From Hexactinellida sp. DTS-2022 (Eukaryota > Porifera > Hexactinellida), in assembly GCA_028753945.1 (NCBI GenBank), contig JAPNXP010000015.1:2914001-2978000 (forward strand): DNA of 64,000 nt, in the 5' to 3' direction. The notes under the pieces were generated by a model. It made no database searches. It was not told the DNA's origin and saw only the letters and a list, made by a program, of their open reading frames with translations. The translations under genes and the position numbers were made by a program. Shown here piece by piece: positions 11,157-23,050 of this stretch. Within the stretch, counting starts at the first letter, position 1. Each line of letters starts with the position of its first letter.

Positions 11157-11371
11157 TCGTTAGTACGAACATGGTTAGAACTAAACTCCGGTTAATACGA
11201 ACACTATTTCAGTTCCCTTCAAAACCTTTTCAATACAAAAGACAATGGTTAATACGAATCCGGATTATTGGATAAGGCGAACACATCTTGGCGTTCCCCT
11301 GGTGTTAGTACTAACTAGGATCTACTCATGGTTTTAAACTGTCATACAACAGTACTAACTAGGATCTACTG
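11157..11371. mobile_element. pogo-like MITE, family B copy with local duplication
   Basis: Starts CAGTAGAACCTCGTTAGTAC. Near the other end the segment ACTAACTAGGATCTACT occurs twice (about 11320 and 11360), which makes this copy ~40 bp longer than those at 1950 and 47961. Confidence 0.7.
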
Positions 11372-11668
11372 TATGTTACTTATTACAAGTTAATTTCCTC
11401 CCAAGTTAATTTCGAATTTTCATTAAATTGTTACCTAATTTTTAATCAACAATAATAACTATCCATCTTAGAAATTTAGTAATGCCAAATTCGAAATCAG
11501 ATATGTAACCTCTAAGTACATTTTGATTTTGAATAAACAAACAACAGACAAGCGAACAAACAAACAAACAAAACATGCAAACAGAGGCGCAAACAACAAT
11601 CGAGCTTAAATTAACAAGCTAATTAATTAATTAACAGGGTTATCGAGTTATCAATTAGATAATTTAGA

Positions 11669-12271
11669 TTAGTAAACATAAGGCACCATTCTCCATCTGG
11701 TCTTACAGTAACATTCATACTCAGCTCCAAAATGCTTAGCTAACATAGCCTCCTCTTTGGGAATACGTACTGTTATAGTGACGGAAATAATAGCGATGAA
11801 CAAAATGAAGAACATTATGGATTGATATGCAATGCTTATACCTAAATATAGCATACACATTCCCATATAGCTGGGATGCATCATATGGGAGTATACTCCG
11901 TTTGTGATCAGTCTCTGACTCTCACTCACTCCCAACTGATAAGTGAAGAAATCTGCTAACTGTAGTTTAGCTTTCTTTCTCAAACAGCTACCCGCTATAC
12001 ACACTATCAGTCCTATCAGAAACAGTGCATTACTCCATTCAATGTTATCCGTATCAACCTGGTAATACACTGACACAATGTATTGTAACAAGTAATAGTA
12101 CTGAAGGGAGATAATAGTGTAGTGAAAGAAGTAAAAGTAGATAAGTTCTCTATGTGGCAATTTGTGTGTGCCTGTATCATTCCCTAGCCTGTTCGGGTTC
12201 TTCGCTTCATAAATGAACTGAAACAATATGATTGATTTTCCACATATTATGCCATATGGTATGGTGTACAT
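11669..12271 (-). CDS. Isoprenylcysteine carboxyl methyltransferase-like protein, copy 4
   Basis: Intact reverse-strand 200-residue frame of the MYTIPYG type, nearly identical to copy 1. It has ICMT-family C-terminal motifs (GVYSHMMHPSYMG; RIPKEEAMLAKHFGAEYECY; PYVY end) and several hydrophobic helices, consistent with an ER-type membrane enzyme. It converges with copy 3 across a ~1.2 kb spacer holding a hAT-like and a pogo-like MITE. Its right-arm equivalent (46713-47672) is disrupted by an insertion, so this is one of four intact copies in the window. Catalytic competence is uncertain because the RHP Arg is Met. Confidence 0.75.
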   Translation of the reverse strand: MYTIPYGIICGKSIILFQFIYEAKNPNRLGNDTGTHKLPHRELIYFYFFHYTIISLQYYYLLQYIVSVYYQVDTDNIEWSNALFLIGLIVCIAGSCLRKKAKLQLADFFTYQLGVSESQRLITNGVYSHMMHPSYMGMCMLYLGISIAYQSIMFFILFIAIISVTITVRIPKEEAMLAKHFGAEYECYCKTRWRMVPYVY

Positions 12272-13933
12272 TCTTGAATATTTGTGTGAGAACACTTTTA
12301 GAAATGTAGGTACTTCCTTATATGAATAGAATCGATATTACCCCTTTATATGAATATAATCGATATGAGCACGTGACACAATATTTTTAACCTTGTTTGC
12401 TTAGAACGAACCGAGTTGCATGATTTATCTCCTTATTGATTTTAGAGGTATTCTTCTCAATCTCAAGAGTTTAAATTGATTATAATAACGAGCACGTTGG
12501 TATCGGTCGCTTCGCGATGGATCGATTAACCGCTACGCAGTTTTGATTAATTAATTAAAATATATATGTAAATAGTATGTTTCAACTTAACAACAACAAC
12601 AAAATATTTTCTGCCAGTAAATTCGTGTTCAGTATATAAATTTATTATTTATCTATATTAGCCGTCGAAAACTATTTTCTTAATAAATTCCAATATTTCG
12701 CAAATATGTCAATCTATTTTGTCACCAATACAACAACAACAATAGCCTATGTTCATTACGACTTCATTAACCTGTTTTTTTAATCTATTTTTTAAACAAC
12801 AACAACAATAAATATTCATAGCAGAATTTCTGAATGTGAAATTCGTATTACCCATACTTGTTTAAATTTAAAAACATTTGGAAGCTAGCCTCTAGACTCA
12901 TTTTGAATTTGATTAAATTTGTGGACTAATTTTGTCAACTACAACAATAAATATTCATATTGTAAATTTGTAAACGCGAAATTCGTGTTCAGCATACTTG
13001 TTTATCTATCATAATAACATGTACTGTAGAAGCGTAATAGCAAATCGCTTTTTACGCTAAATTTGTTGGCTAATAGCAGGGTACAAAATTAACATTACAT
13101 GTTCGCTTTTGGACTGAAAATAACTTGCTAATAAAGCAATACACGTATAACGAGCCCTTCGGTCTTGGTCGCTTCGCGAAAGGATCACTCCCTCACAAAT
13201 TACATAACTTATTTCATTTCAGTATTTTGTTATTTGGAAGCCAAGGTATGTCAACTAATTACAAAGCTAGGTCAACAAATAAATGATATCTACTAACCCA
13301 GGTTATATCTTCAGAATCTCCCCTACATTAAATCATTTATCATACAGAAACTAAATCTTTGTAGCAAATTACGTAATATTTATATGGGAAGCCAGGTGTA
13401 ATGAAATACAAAGAAGTCAACGACTCTAGTGCATTCTTGTTAACCAAACAAATCAGATTAGTGTAAAAAATAATAGGACACATTTTAGCTAATAACTAAC
13501 TTTCATTAGGTGTCTAATAACAGACAAATCTTATAAAGGTGTTCCACTATGTGTTGCATATTTTTATATAAGTTTATCTAATCGAAGCAAATTTGTAACC
13601 ACTGTAGGGTCTAAACTGGACTGCCACTTGTTGAATTCATAAAACACTAAATAGAAGAATTTGTTTGTAATTAATTGCATAGTATTTCTAATCATGAATC
13701 TAACTATGTTTGGCAAAACGCCAGTGTGTCTATAGAATAAGAATTGGAATCGTTGTTTGTGGGGAAAAAAGTGAATATTCCGTAAACTTAGAACCGATAA
13801 ACAATTCCAAATTATTATATTTGTTTCACAGTAGATACAAGTAACCAAGACAAATTCCCTAACTTACCAGATTTCACCATTACAACCACTGACGTACTTT
13901 GTTATTCTCAAGTTTTACAAGTATAAGATAGAG

Positions 13934-14719
13934 CATGGCCTACTATAATACGGCTATACATGCTGCCGAATCATAGTAGAAAATAAGAGTCCAGTTTTGT
14001 AATTTAATTCTAAGCTAAACTATGTTTCCTATTGGCATAATTTACATTGTGTATGGGGTAATCAACCATTGCGAGTCCAATGGAACCACTTTTGAGATTC
14101 TGAGATTTGTGGTTAAGCCGTTTAGGCGCCAATTAACGATGACATCACAAATATACAAAATATACAATTCGAGTCTAAAGAACTAGGAGAAAATGAAAAT
14201 AATTTACTAATATACTCAGTATACATTTTCCGAATATATAATGAGAATAAATATATATAAACCAGCAATTGTATACATTTTATGGACGAAAATAGTAAGT
14301 TGTAATTCGGATAATACTTGTATTTTAGCATGTGGTTGCTTTAGAATTTTAAAAATTTTTAGAATGTCGCCATTTTGTGATTTAGTAGCCTTTGGGGTAT
14401 GAAATAAATTCCTATTTTAGTATTCGTGTCATAAAATTATTAGAAAGTAAGAAGAAAATGAAATTTATGATATTTGATTTTTTTTTCATTTTACCATAAA
14501 TTGTTACCGTCATCGTTAAATGGTGCCTAAACAGCTTAACCACAAATCTCAGAATCTCAAAAGTGGTTCCATTGGACTCGCAATGGTTGATTACCCCATA
14601 CACAATGTAAATTATGCCAATAGGAAGCATAGTTTAGCTTAGAATTAAATTACAAAACTGGACTCTTATTTTCTACTATGATTCGGCAGCATGTATAGCC
14701 TTATTATAGTAGGCCATGG
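13934..14719. mobile_element. Long-TIR DNA transposon remnant (P-like ends)
   Basis: The ends CATGGCCTACTATAATACGG and its reverse complement lead into ~200-bp inverted repeats (13934-14112 against 14515-14719). Flanks GATAGAG on both sides give a 7-8 bp target duplication. The mirror arm (near 45005-45025) has an uninterrupted AAGATAGAGATAACTAT, so this copy inserted after arm duplication. A half copy is at 60466-60812. The ends resemble those of the THAP-bearing element at 17155-25800 (CATAGCCTACT), which suggests a P-like family. No transposase inside. Confidence 0.75.
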
Positions 14720-14803
14720 GATAGAGTTATAATAAATATTTTTAATTATTTTGAAAACTCAGTTCGTAACTGAATATAGCCACAAAAAATGTTATTTCCG
14801 ATA

Positions 14804-16007
14804 AAATGGCTCATTTCGGTCACGTCGCCATTAATATCCACCAAACACTTGATCCCTAATCGATCAGCTGATCGCGAGGAGGGACGCTCTCCTCCAGAGG
14901 GTCCGTGAGCTGCGAGAGGACCACAGGAACAAAGAGGCCACTCGAATCGCTGCCATAGAAGAGCTGGTAAGGGTACAACATCGAATACAGGAAAATAACA
15001 TATAAAAGGTAAACACAATCCTAAAGTTCCATGAACAGGCCAAACAAGCCTACCAACAGGGCATGAAGGAATTGGAACCATCTGCCACATTCCTATGTCC
15101 CGTCTTCAGGTGTCAAATGAGGATACAATCTGACAGCTGATATCCGAGCTGGGAGAGATAGTCCCGTGTGAGATGCCGGACTATTCTCTCAAGCGAGAAC
15201 CGGTACTAACAGCTGGGAAGTTTGGTGCAAGTGCTAATGAGTGAGTGCCAGAGGGATAACATTAATTGAACCAACTGTACTAATGTACATAGCAGATTAT
15301 AGAAACACTCGTGTGCAAATAGTGTCATTAATAAAGGGAGTTTGTGACACAATTCGGTAATGATAAGCTCAGGTATACATGGGGAATAACTATTAATAAT
15401 GAGTCCATATTCATAACCAACACAGGGCACCACGCATTGTTACAGTTCCGAAAGAAGATTTCAAACTCCTGAACAGAACTGGAACTTTGTACAGTTGTAC
15501 TATCCCAATTGACTTTGTATCGACACTAACGGAGATGTGTTAGTTGCAGATAGCAACAGCAACAACAACAACAGAGTGTGTGTTTTCTCAAAATACCTCA
15601 AATTCAAGTCTTGTATCGGAATAGGACAGCTGCGTTTCCCTAGAGATATTAAGCTGTCAGCTGATCGAATCGTGTGCTAGACTGGAGTCCCAAATGTGTC
15701 CATTTCTTCTCTCGAGAAGGACACCTCTCAGCTGTGTCTCTAAAGGAGGGAAGAGAAGAGTTTTATCGCTAATCCTTATTCTTATGTTTTGACACAGCTA
15801 ACAATATTACCATTAGCGACTGTGGGAGTAATGCCATCAAGATATATACTTAATCTGGACAGCATAAAATATATTTACGCCTTGGGAAGTAAGGGAGAGT
15901 TTATCAAGTCCTATGGCGTTTGTATTTCTAAATTCGGAAATATTTATGTCCTGTGTAGGTCTAGGAATCCTAATTTGTTATTCATTCAATTTCATCGGTA
16001 CTATTAA
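14804..16007 (+). pseudogene. TRIM/NHL-repeat protein remnant, left-arm copy
   Basis: Starts ATGGCTCATTTCGG (MAHFGHVAIN), then a charged coiled coil (RRDALLQRVRELREDHRNKE; KFHEQAKQAYQQGM) as in the B-box C-terminal region of TRIM proteins. Next come a linker (YSLKREPVLTAGKFG) and NHL-type repeats: VADYRNTRVQI, ITNTGHHALLQF, DTNGDVLVADSNSNN..RVCVFS, LRFPRDIKLSAD, then SKFGNIYVL. Family members act as ubiquitin ligases or RNA-binding scaffolds. Lesions: a 1-nt deletion near 14862, an in-frame TAA near 15003 (shared with the right copy), further stops, and a ~20-nt deletion near 15490 relative to the right copy. No RING or B-box was found upstream. Non-functional. Confidence 0.75.
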
Positions 16008-16081
16008 AAGGTGTGAGCTGAATATCTTTAACCGTGTTCGTGCTAACGACTGAAATAGTATTTACAGTACATTAATTTGGT

Positions 16082-16628
16082 TAAGACAAAGTTTGACTCT
16101 GTAGCTTATATACTTCCCGAGATAGAGCAAGGTATGTGGATATGGAACTAAATGACAAATAATTGACCATAACATTAATTGAAATTTTCGTATAAACGTG
16201 GATAGATCTTGAAACTTGGGTTATTATGAATGCGATGTTAGTATCGATATAGTTAGTACTAAGTATATGCTTGGGGGCTATAGAAAGGAATAAATGATCT
16301 AATGTTTATTTTTCACACTACGTGGGTGATCAGTCAGAAATTTCTCAGGAATGTTTCATCATCCTGAAATTTCTGACTGATCACCCACGTAGTGTGAAAA
16401 ATAAACATTAGATCATTTATTCCTTTCTATAGCCCCCAAGCATATACTTAGTACTAACTATATCGATACTAACATCGCATTCATAATAACCCAAGTTTCA
16501 AGATCTATCCACGTTTATACGAAAATTTCAATTAATGTTATGGTCAATTATTTGTCATTTAGTTCCATATCCACATACCTTGCTCTATCTCGGGAAGTAT
16601 ATAAGCTACAGAGTCAAACTTTGTCTTA
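16082..16628. repeat. Near-perfect 547-bp snap-back palindrome
   Basis: Arms of ~265 bp run from TAAGACAAAGTTTGACTCTG to its exact reverse complement around a short centre near 16345-16360 (TCAGGAATGTTTCATCATCC). It sits exactly at the end of the left arm of the large inverted repeat. No terminal motif of a known transposon was recognised. Confidence 0.85.
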
Positions 16629-16684
16629 AACAATAGATAATTGGAAGGGATTTTATGAGACAGACTAACAAGCTGAAGACCTCT

Positions 16685-16930
16685 TTAGATTTCCAGGGGA
16701 TACTTAGCCTGGTTAATGTACTGCGTGAGTAGAGAGGCACATGAGGCATAGGAGACGTTTGATGAACAGCCCGTGTCTGTTCTCGGGTTTATAGAAGTTG
16801 TTGTAGACTGAAGGAAACGCTTTATCTGGCGCCTCTGCTGTAAAAGTTCTTTCCTCTCGTGATGGATCGGTTTGTCAGGAGACACATCTCTACTGTCCAC
16901 TGTAACGAGAATTGTATCTACGTATTTGGT
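16685..16930 (-). other. Possible isolated exon, unrecognised
   Basis: The reverse strand is open for ~80 codons with a normal-looking composition (VDTILVTVDSRDVSPDKP, then HHERKELLQQRRQIKRFL and a Ser/Thr-rich tail). No domain recognised. It is not repetitive in the window, so it may be a residual host exon. No clear splice signals could be assigned. Confidence 0.25.
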
Positions 16931-16954
16931 TCGTCGCCATTTAATAAATAGGTA

Positions 16955-17062
16955 TTAATGTTGCAGTGTATTAGAGAACTTAGTGAGTACGCGTACACAC
17001 CATTTAAGTTTGGTGTGTACGCGTACTCACCGAACTGTGTAGTGAGTACGTGTACACCCTAA
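16955..17062. repeat. GTGAGTACGCGTACACACC hairpin
   Basis: TGAGTACGCGTACACACC and its reverse complement flank a ~10-nt loop near 17003, with a third partial unit after it. It shares the leader AATGTTGCAGTGTA with the hairpin at 8625-8697, so the two look like members of one hairpin family. Confidence 0.6.
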
Positions 17063-17414
17063 ATGTAATTTGTGTGTTAGAGTAACTTTCGTGTTAATAA
17101 TATAGATTTCTAAATAAAATTTACATCCAGTGATATTCGCGTTATAGCTTATAGCATAGCCTACTCTATATATGGCCTGACAGTAACCTAGAAAATGTGG
17201 ACCAAGGATGAAGGAGAAGATGGTAATATTTATTCAACCACAATATTTAATTTCAAAAATAATAATCATAATCAACCACATTAATTAGAAATATTCTTGA
17301 AATATATACAATTATTGATCATATTTTATTCCAAACTCTTCTATTGACGTAAAATCTCATCCTTTTAATTTCGCTTTGGTATTTTATTCATATTAGCTTC
17401 TATTCGAGATATTG

Positions 17415-17533
17415 AAAAGTCCAGAGCACATGTGCCTTCAGTCCAGAGCACATGTGCCCTCAGTTCAGAGCACATGTGCCCTCAGTCCAGAGCACATGTG
17501 CCTTCAAAAGTCCAGAGCACATGCGCCTTAAAA
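17415..17533. repeat. Left subterminal repeats of the KDZ element
   Basis: Five ~21-25 bp units of CCAGAGCACATGTGCC with a TTCA/CTCAGT spacer. The core GCACATGTGC is itself palindromic. The mirror set at the right end is 23408-23498. Probably transposase-binding sites, by analogy with other transposon subterminal arrays. Confidence 0.75.
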
Positions 17534-17688
17534 AGTTTGTTATTATTGTCCAATATTTATTGCTATTCTAGTTCAATATCAAACTACTCACGTGTGAAAT
17601 TAGAACATTTTTAAAATTGAATAAAAAAACACTGTAAATACACATAAGAAATACAGATATTATTGCAAACCGAAGACGTTGATAATTA

Positions 17689-20583
17689 ATGGCCGAAATT
17701 TACAAGCTATCAGAATTGGAGATGACTACAAGTTCCAAAAAGCGGAAAATTGTGGAAGAAACTACAAGTATTTCGTCTATCAAAATAGACAAAATCAATA
17801 TTTCTGAGGATTTGTTTTATAAGGATCCAACCGAAATCGCAATATCAAATTTATCAGGTAATGATCACTGTAATAATTAATTAAGAATGTTAGGAACTTA
17901 GGATTCGGATTGTTGATATTAAAATTAGGTTATATTTTTTGGTATACCATTCCATATTGCTTAATCTAGATGAGGAATGCAAACTTGAGGAAGCCAACTT
18001 CTTGCTAACTGAGTGTGAACTACAAATCCCCAAACTTGACCAATATATCAGAATTTTGGCCGAAGAATCTAAAGTGTGGAAATTAATCGAGACTAATTTG
18101 ATTATAATCACCGATTTCAATACTATACAAGGTAAATTGCTTTATGAATTTTCCAATATAAGTTATTATACTAAACTGAGACTTGAATTGAGGTACCTTG
18201 ATAAAACTACATTTTTATAGGAAATGTATTGCTTACGAAAAAGAAAGTTGTCCTTGACGTTCATTCACAGAAATGTTCTTATTGCCTGAGTAACGATTGC
18301 TTGCATTTTCAAGCATTCGAACAATGTTCAGAGTATAATGCTTTAGTTATGTGTAAACCTTCCCAGGCGAACAATATTATTTACTACACTCTCGATGTGA
18401 AATCCATTTTTGTTATTGAAAAGGAAGAACATCACAATTTTTATCTCAAAAAAGATAATTGGAATTGTGAAACTTGTCAAAATGCATGCAAAATGAGATC
18501 AACCTTCCATACTATTGTTCTCAAGAGTGATTATTGCAGCACTACATCAAGTGTTCACCAGTACCAACCAGTTGAATATCCAACTATATCTACACTGCCA
18601 TTACCGATTGCCCTGAATGGTAAACTTATTTCTGAATATACAAAACATCTCTATCAAGGAATTCAATTACCTGTACTCCTTTTCCCAGAAGTTGAATATT
18701 GTGCCCAGGGCTACAAATTTAACACCGAAAATAATTTATTACTCGAAAGGACTGGCATAATGATATATACCGAAAATGATGTAATAGAATTCAAAGATCA
18801 TAAGGGTATAAATAATTTTGAAATGTAGTTAGAAACTTGAAAAGTACATTATTATTAATAGGAACTTTATACTCATTTAGTTTTTAGTTCCCGATGTAAT
18901 GGCTCCTGCCAATGCAAAGCAGTTTTCGAAGGACAAAATTCCCTACTACTAAATATAAACAACCACTATTTCATACACTACGGATTGTTGTATGAATACA
19001 GTGAACTTATGACTAAGTCAAGAACAACATTATTTGGATATTTGAGGTAATCAGATTGGCATTAGGAATTATTTTAATCTTTATTAACAATTGATTTTTG
19101 AATTTCTTTCTAGCGCAAAAAACGGCAAGTTACAGAGAATGGGGAGAAAATTCCGGTTTCACTATCATATTTTAAAACATGCTTGGAACGCATATCTAAG
19201 AATGGTTGATGTTAATTATCGCTCAGATTTTTCTTGCCCGAAATGTAGAGATAACCCTGATATTATCATCTTGGATGGAATTGCCATGGGTACGACAAAG
19301 GCTATACCTGAATTTTACCCTGTAGTCGATGAAACGCAGCGATATTCAATGGTGCCCCTCACAGAAAGGTCATTTATATCCAACCCAGAAATAAGACGTA
19401 ATCTCAAAAAACTTTGCGTAGTTGGATTGGCTGAACCACTATTTAATAAAGTAGTAAAATCAACACCCAGAGATTTCGCTGATTATATTGTGTATACCAC
19501 CAGCATAAGTGAAGGTAATGTCGTTGAAGTTAGTCAGAACTACCAAAATGCCAGAAGTGTGATTGAATTTTTTTGCCACTCTGAGCCTTTAACAGGCTTA
19601 TTTCAATTTTCTCTCTTAAACTCCAATGAACGAAAAGAAACTGTGCTACTATCCCAAGGAGAATCTATCTCTGCACACGAATTACTACCATCTATATTTA
19701 GAAAGATGCATTCATTGGAAATGTTGCTAAATTCAATTGCACCTGACTTAACTGGAGACCATTTCAAATTACATCCAGTTGTTGCTGCGCTCCTACAAGC
19801 TATTCTCAGTCAGATCGACAGCCTCTATAAACGGAAAAGCCGAAAAATTATAGAATACTCCCCTTTACAAAACGAGTTCTATAATTATTTTCCTTCTTTT
19901 TCTAAACAGTACAAGTAAGTGATTTAATTCTCGATTAATATAGTATGAATTCTTACTGCCTACATTTTCTCTAGGCTACCTCTATACGAGTTTCAAACAG
20001 AAGAAAATCCTGAAAAATGCTCAAAATCTTACCCTAAACATAACAAGTTTTCTCCAGGGTTAGTAATTATTGCATGCAAACACCGAATTTGCTATGGATT
20101 CCAAATACTTCGACAACGTGAATCTACAGTTGTAATATTCAATTTGCTCTTGTCACTTTTCAGAGATCAGCCGAGCGTAATAATTTACGACAATGCTTGC
20201 AATTTACACAAGACCTGTATGATGAGGTGAGTGTGTAGATAAAATATCTTCATAAATAACTGAACTACTAAACCCTGAAAAAATATTCCTCATTTTTGTT
20301 GTTACATATTTGCCATTTTAGGGACCCAAAGCTGTTCAAGAACACCGCGTTCCTAGTAGATAGATTTCATTATCGAAACCATAAGTGCAACTTTTCTTAC
20401 TCTATGAAATCAATCAAAACTAAAGAATTCGAAAGAATAAATTCCCAAACGTGTGAACAAATCTTTTCATTATTAAGAAGAATAGCTACTCAAATCGCTT
20501 ACATGCGGATCGAAAATATCTTTCATAATACGAGATATTTTTTAGCCTGTTTAAACCGAAATAACAGATCAAAAGTATTATAG
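17689..20583 (+). CDS. KDZ-type transposase, seven exons
   Basis: Exons 17689-17857, 17970-18131, 18221-18805, 18882-19046, 19114-19915, 19975-20226, 20322-20583. All introns are GT-AG and phases join without a stop, giving 798 codons. The product is a DDE-type transposase expected to act on this element's ends in the nucleus. Seen in order: a Lys/Ser-rich N terminus with KKRK; a Cys-rich CxC-like zinc region (CSYCLSNDC, CETCQNAC, CNGSCQC); SCPKC followed by ILDGIAMG (first Asp); ACKHRICYGF; VIIYDNACN (second Asp); VDRFHYRNHKC; and NSQTCEQIFSLLRR (Glu). This order matches the KDZ superfamily as described for eukaryotic transposons. No disabling lesion was found, so it may have been recently active. 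The first exon is the least certain. Confidence 0.8.
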
Positions 20584-20734
20584 TTACTTAGCATTATTTT
20601 CGTTAGAGTATGTATTGTAATAACAGTAAGTTATAAATATGTGTAGTGTTTATCAATTTAGTTCGATACAATAATTGGAATACTAATTACATAACAAAAT
20701 ATAAGATTGGGCTATAAATATAGCCAAGATATAA

Positions 20735-21404
20735 TTATTTAACTTGACAGACAGAGCACATAAATCTAACTATTTTGGATTGCTTTAGATTTGGTATCCC
20801 AACGCAATCGTTATGAAACCATAATTTACACTTGGGACATTCCACCATCTGCGGGAAGGCAAAAGAGGGTAACCGACAAAAGCAGAATAATTGAATTTCA
20901 AATTGGGATTTGAGATTGGTCTTAATATTTGATTTTAACCTTCCGTTGGTGGTGATCGGAAATGGAGTGATTATTTCCGATTTAAATATCTCACTAAGGT
21001 GAAGTCTCATTTTATCTTGCCGCCATCTTAGTAGAGTTGGATCTTCTCCCATGGCTAAAGCCATAGAAACTGCAATTGCGAAAACACCACAGTCTGCCCC
21101 ACCTCTCTGCTGTTGAATAGGTGCTATAGTCACTCTCAGATTGCCTACCTCTTTACGGTATAAAAGGGCTAATTGTGTATCCAGAATGTCGCTCGTGGGC
21201 TCCTGGAATAATGAGTCGTAGAGGTACACTTGCCCCTCACTATCAATGTGTGAGCAGACCCAATGCAGCTGGCCGTCATTATGTATTTGTATACTCCTGC
21301 GGGGTGCTTTAATAAATTGACGTTTCTAAAATATTATAGATATAAAAATTTGAGAGTATTTACATAAGATTCTAATTATATCTATATTATTAAATCTCGA
21401 TTGT

Positions 21405-21436
<32 letters not shown>

Positions 21437-23050
21437 TGTCCGGATTATATTAAAGTGATGGGGGAATAGAAACCGCAATTAATATTGGGATATAAACTAA
21501 CTTTCAAATGTTATAATCGATAAACAAGTATGCTGAACACGAATTTCGCGTTTATAAATTTCTCATATTAATATTTGTTGTTGTTTATACAAATAGGTAA
21601 ACAAATTAATGAAAATCAAAATCATAACGTCCTTATCTACCATTTCCATGGTAGAAAATGTGAGGAGTAAGGCCGCACAGCGGCCGTTAACTTGAGGTGC
21701 GTAGCACCGATCTGTCGCAAAGCGACCGAGACCGAAGGGCTCGTTTACCTTAAATTATATTCACGGATAGAACATTTATGTATTGATGCTTACCTGAGAT
21801 AGAATTGTATCTTGCAAACCCAAGGTATGTGCATAACGGTTCTTTAGAATATCCTATCATAAATGACAAGGATTAATTGTCTGTTAAATAAAAGCTACAA
21901 AAGGCGTATATCCATATATTAAAAGCGAAATTGTTGTCTGTCTGTTTGTTTGTTTGTTTGTTTGTCCAGAATTAATTGGGAAGACTACGAGTCCCAGAAA
22001 GCTGAAAATTTGTATACAGGGGTAATTTTGTACAGCGACAACGACCTATTGGTTTTTGAAGATAAATATTTAAAGGTGATGTCCGATCAGTATAAATAGA
22101 CTGTGAGGATCTGTGCTATTAGAAGCTGCTGGTATTCACACTATACTGAATTCAGTGGTAATAATCTTAGTTTAGCTCAGCGGCCGTCAATTGAGCGCAG
22201 AGTACCGAACCGTCGCAAAGCGACCGAGACCGAAGAGATCGTACTATTAATAACTTACACAAAATGCGTTGATTGTCATATCACTGAGGAACGTGTTAGG
22301 GTTGGATAGTTCCGCTAAACAACATCTCCTAACAGTTTCTGAGATGATCGTGGAGATTGTTATTGAAATGGGAGAAATTGGTTTGACTCCAGTTAGCTCT
22401 GCTAGAGTAAGTTCCGATTTATCATAAGTAAGATCTGGTTGCCGTTCGTTAGGCTCCTTGATATCTGGGAAAAATGCTTCACTGGATGTATCGAGATCAT
22501 CTTGAGTGGGGCTAGGGATGACTTGATCTACATGCATCTGGGAAGGTGAATCCATTTCATCTACATCTGCGAAAGCAGATGTTATAGGGTGGGTTGGGGT
22601 GGAAGCTTCCAGTGTTGGCAGTGGTAAACGCTCGCCCTTTGATATATACAATTGATAAGATTGTAGAATCCTCTGCAAGCATTCTTTTCGATATTTTTTC
22701 TTATAAATATTTTCGAAGGGTGTATCTTCTAACCACCAAGGTGGTTGTAGTTCTTTCCGTCCCCAAAAATGTCTTGATTTACCTGAAAATTACAAAATTT
22801 TATTAGATTCGTAATCATTCGTTCTATTGTCAAATTCATCCTTGTTGGCAACCTTTATTATTATCCATCCCAAATTCCCAATTCTTGACAACTGTGCACT
22901 ATGTAGTAATGAAATTAAATAAATATGAAATTCACCTATTGATCTCTGAACCAGCCATGATATTAGTCTCCTTAGAGTGGGAACATTATAGGAAGTGACA
23001 TCACTTTCCAACATTGAAAGATATTCTACATCATGGGCAGGTTTTGACAT
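20735..23050 (-). CDS. Ulp1-like (C48) cysteine protease with C-terminal PHD finger, transposon-encoded
   Basis: Exons in transcript order 23050-22936, 22782-22259, 21853-21794 and 21325-20735; all GT-AG and in phase, 429 codons. The third exon is only 60 nt (DILKNRYAHTLGLQ). The N-terminal part includes FWGRKELQPPWWLEDTPF and a Pro/Ser-rich stretch. The last exon has the protease core: LHWVCSHID (His), YLYDSLFQ (Asp), then QQQRGGADCGVFA (Gln and nucleophile Cys). A PHD-type zinc finger follows (CFCRLPS, ECPKCKLWFHNDCVG, MCSVC). Ulp1-like proteases cleave SUMO-type modifiers and recur in KDZ and other large transposons. The frame upstream of 23050 continues to an ATG at 23254 but contains a TAA at 23123-23125. 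Confidence 0.75.
21381..21746 (+). mobile_element. Short Helitron-like element in the protease-gene intron
   Basis: Starts TCTATATTATTAAATCTCGA with a GT-rich run and TTTGTCCGGATTATATT. Ends in paired hairpins GTCGCAAAGCGAC and CGAGACCGAAGGGCTCG. Its middle (AACAAGTATGCTGAACACGA and on) matches flanks of the ICMT blocks, for example near 45953. Classification as Helitron-like is by end structure only. Confidence 0.5.
21911..22242 (+). mobile_element. Second short Helitron-like element
   Basis: 5' side ATATTAAAAGCGAAATTGTT then TTTGTTTGTTTGTCCAGAA. The 3' side carries GTCGCAAAGCGACCGAGACC as in the element at 21381-21746. The two flank the 60-nt protease exon. The insertion leaves the splice donor at 22258-22253 intact. 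Confidence 0.5.

Larger units (their letters stand above)
8810..13500. repeat. ICMT block P2 (reverse complement of P1)
   Basis: Reverse complement of block P1: spacer order on the two sides of the hAT-like MITE is exchanged, and the two ICMT sequence types swap strand. Both ICMT frames are intact here. Mirrored again in the right arm at about 45900-50500. Confidence 0.75.
4703..16084. repeat. Left arm of an ~11 kb inverted repeat
   Basis: Matches 43330-53054 in reverse complement at high identity. Checkpoints: 4703 with 53054, 9835 with 49434, 12271 with 46713, 14804 with 44930, 16084 with 43330. Outside these points the sequences diverge at once. The arms differ by insertions: Helitron 5249-6353, hairpin 8625-8697 and element 13934-14719 only here; the pogo-like element 43570-43868 and hAT-like element 47108-47457 only in the right arm. 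The spacer holds the transposon cluster, the satellite array and macroH2A. Stretch 4703-5248 is AT-rich with no gene seen. Confidence 0.85.

Noticed and set aside
14746..15090. 114-codon minus frame with MWQMVPIPSCPVGRLV
   Set aside because: Antisense shadow of the TRIM/NHL coiled-coil remnant; the sense strand shows the family motifs.
16685..16900. Firm gene call for the 71-codon minus frame
   Set aside because: No domain, splice partner or repeat support; kept only as a low-confidence possible exon.
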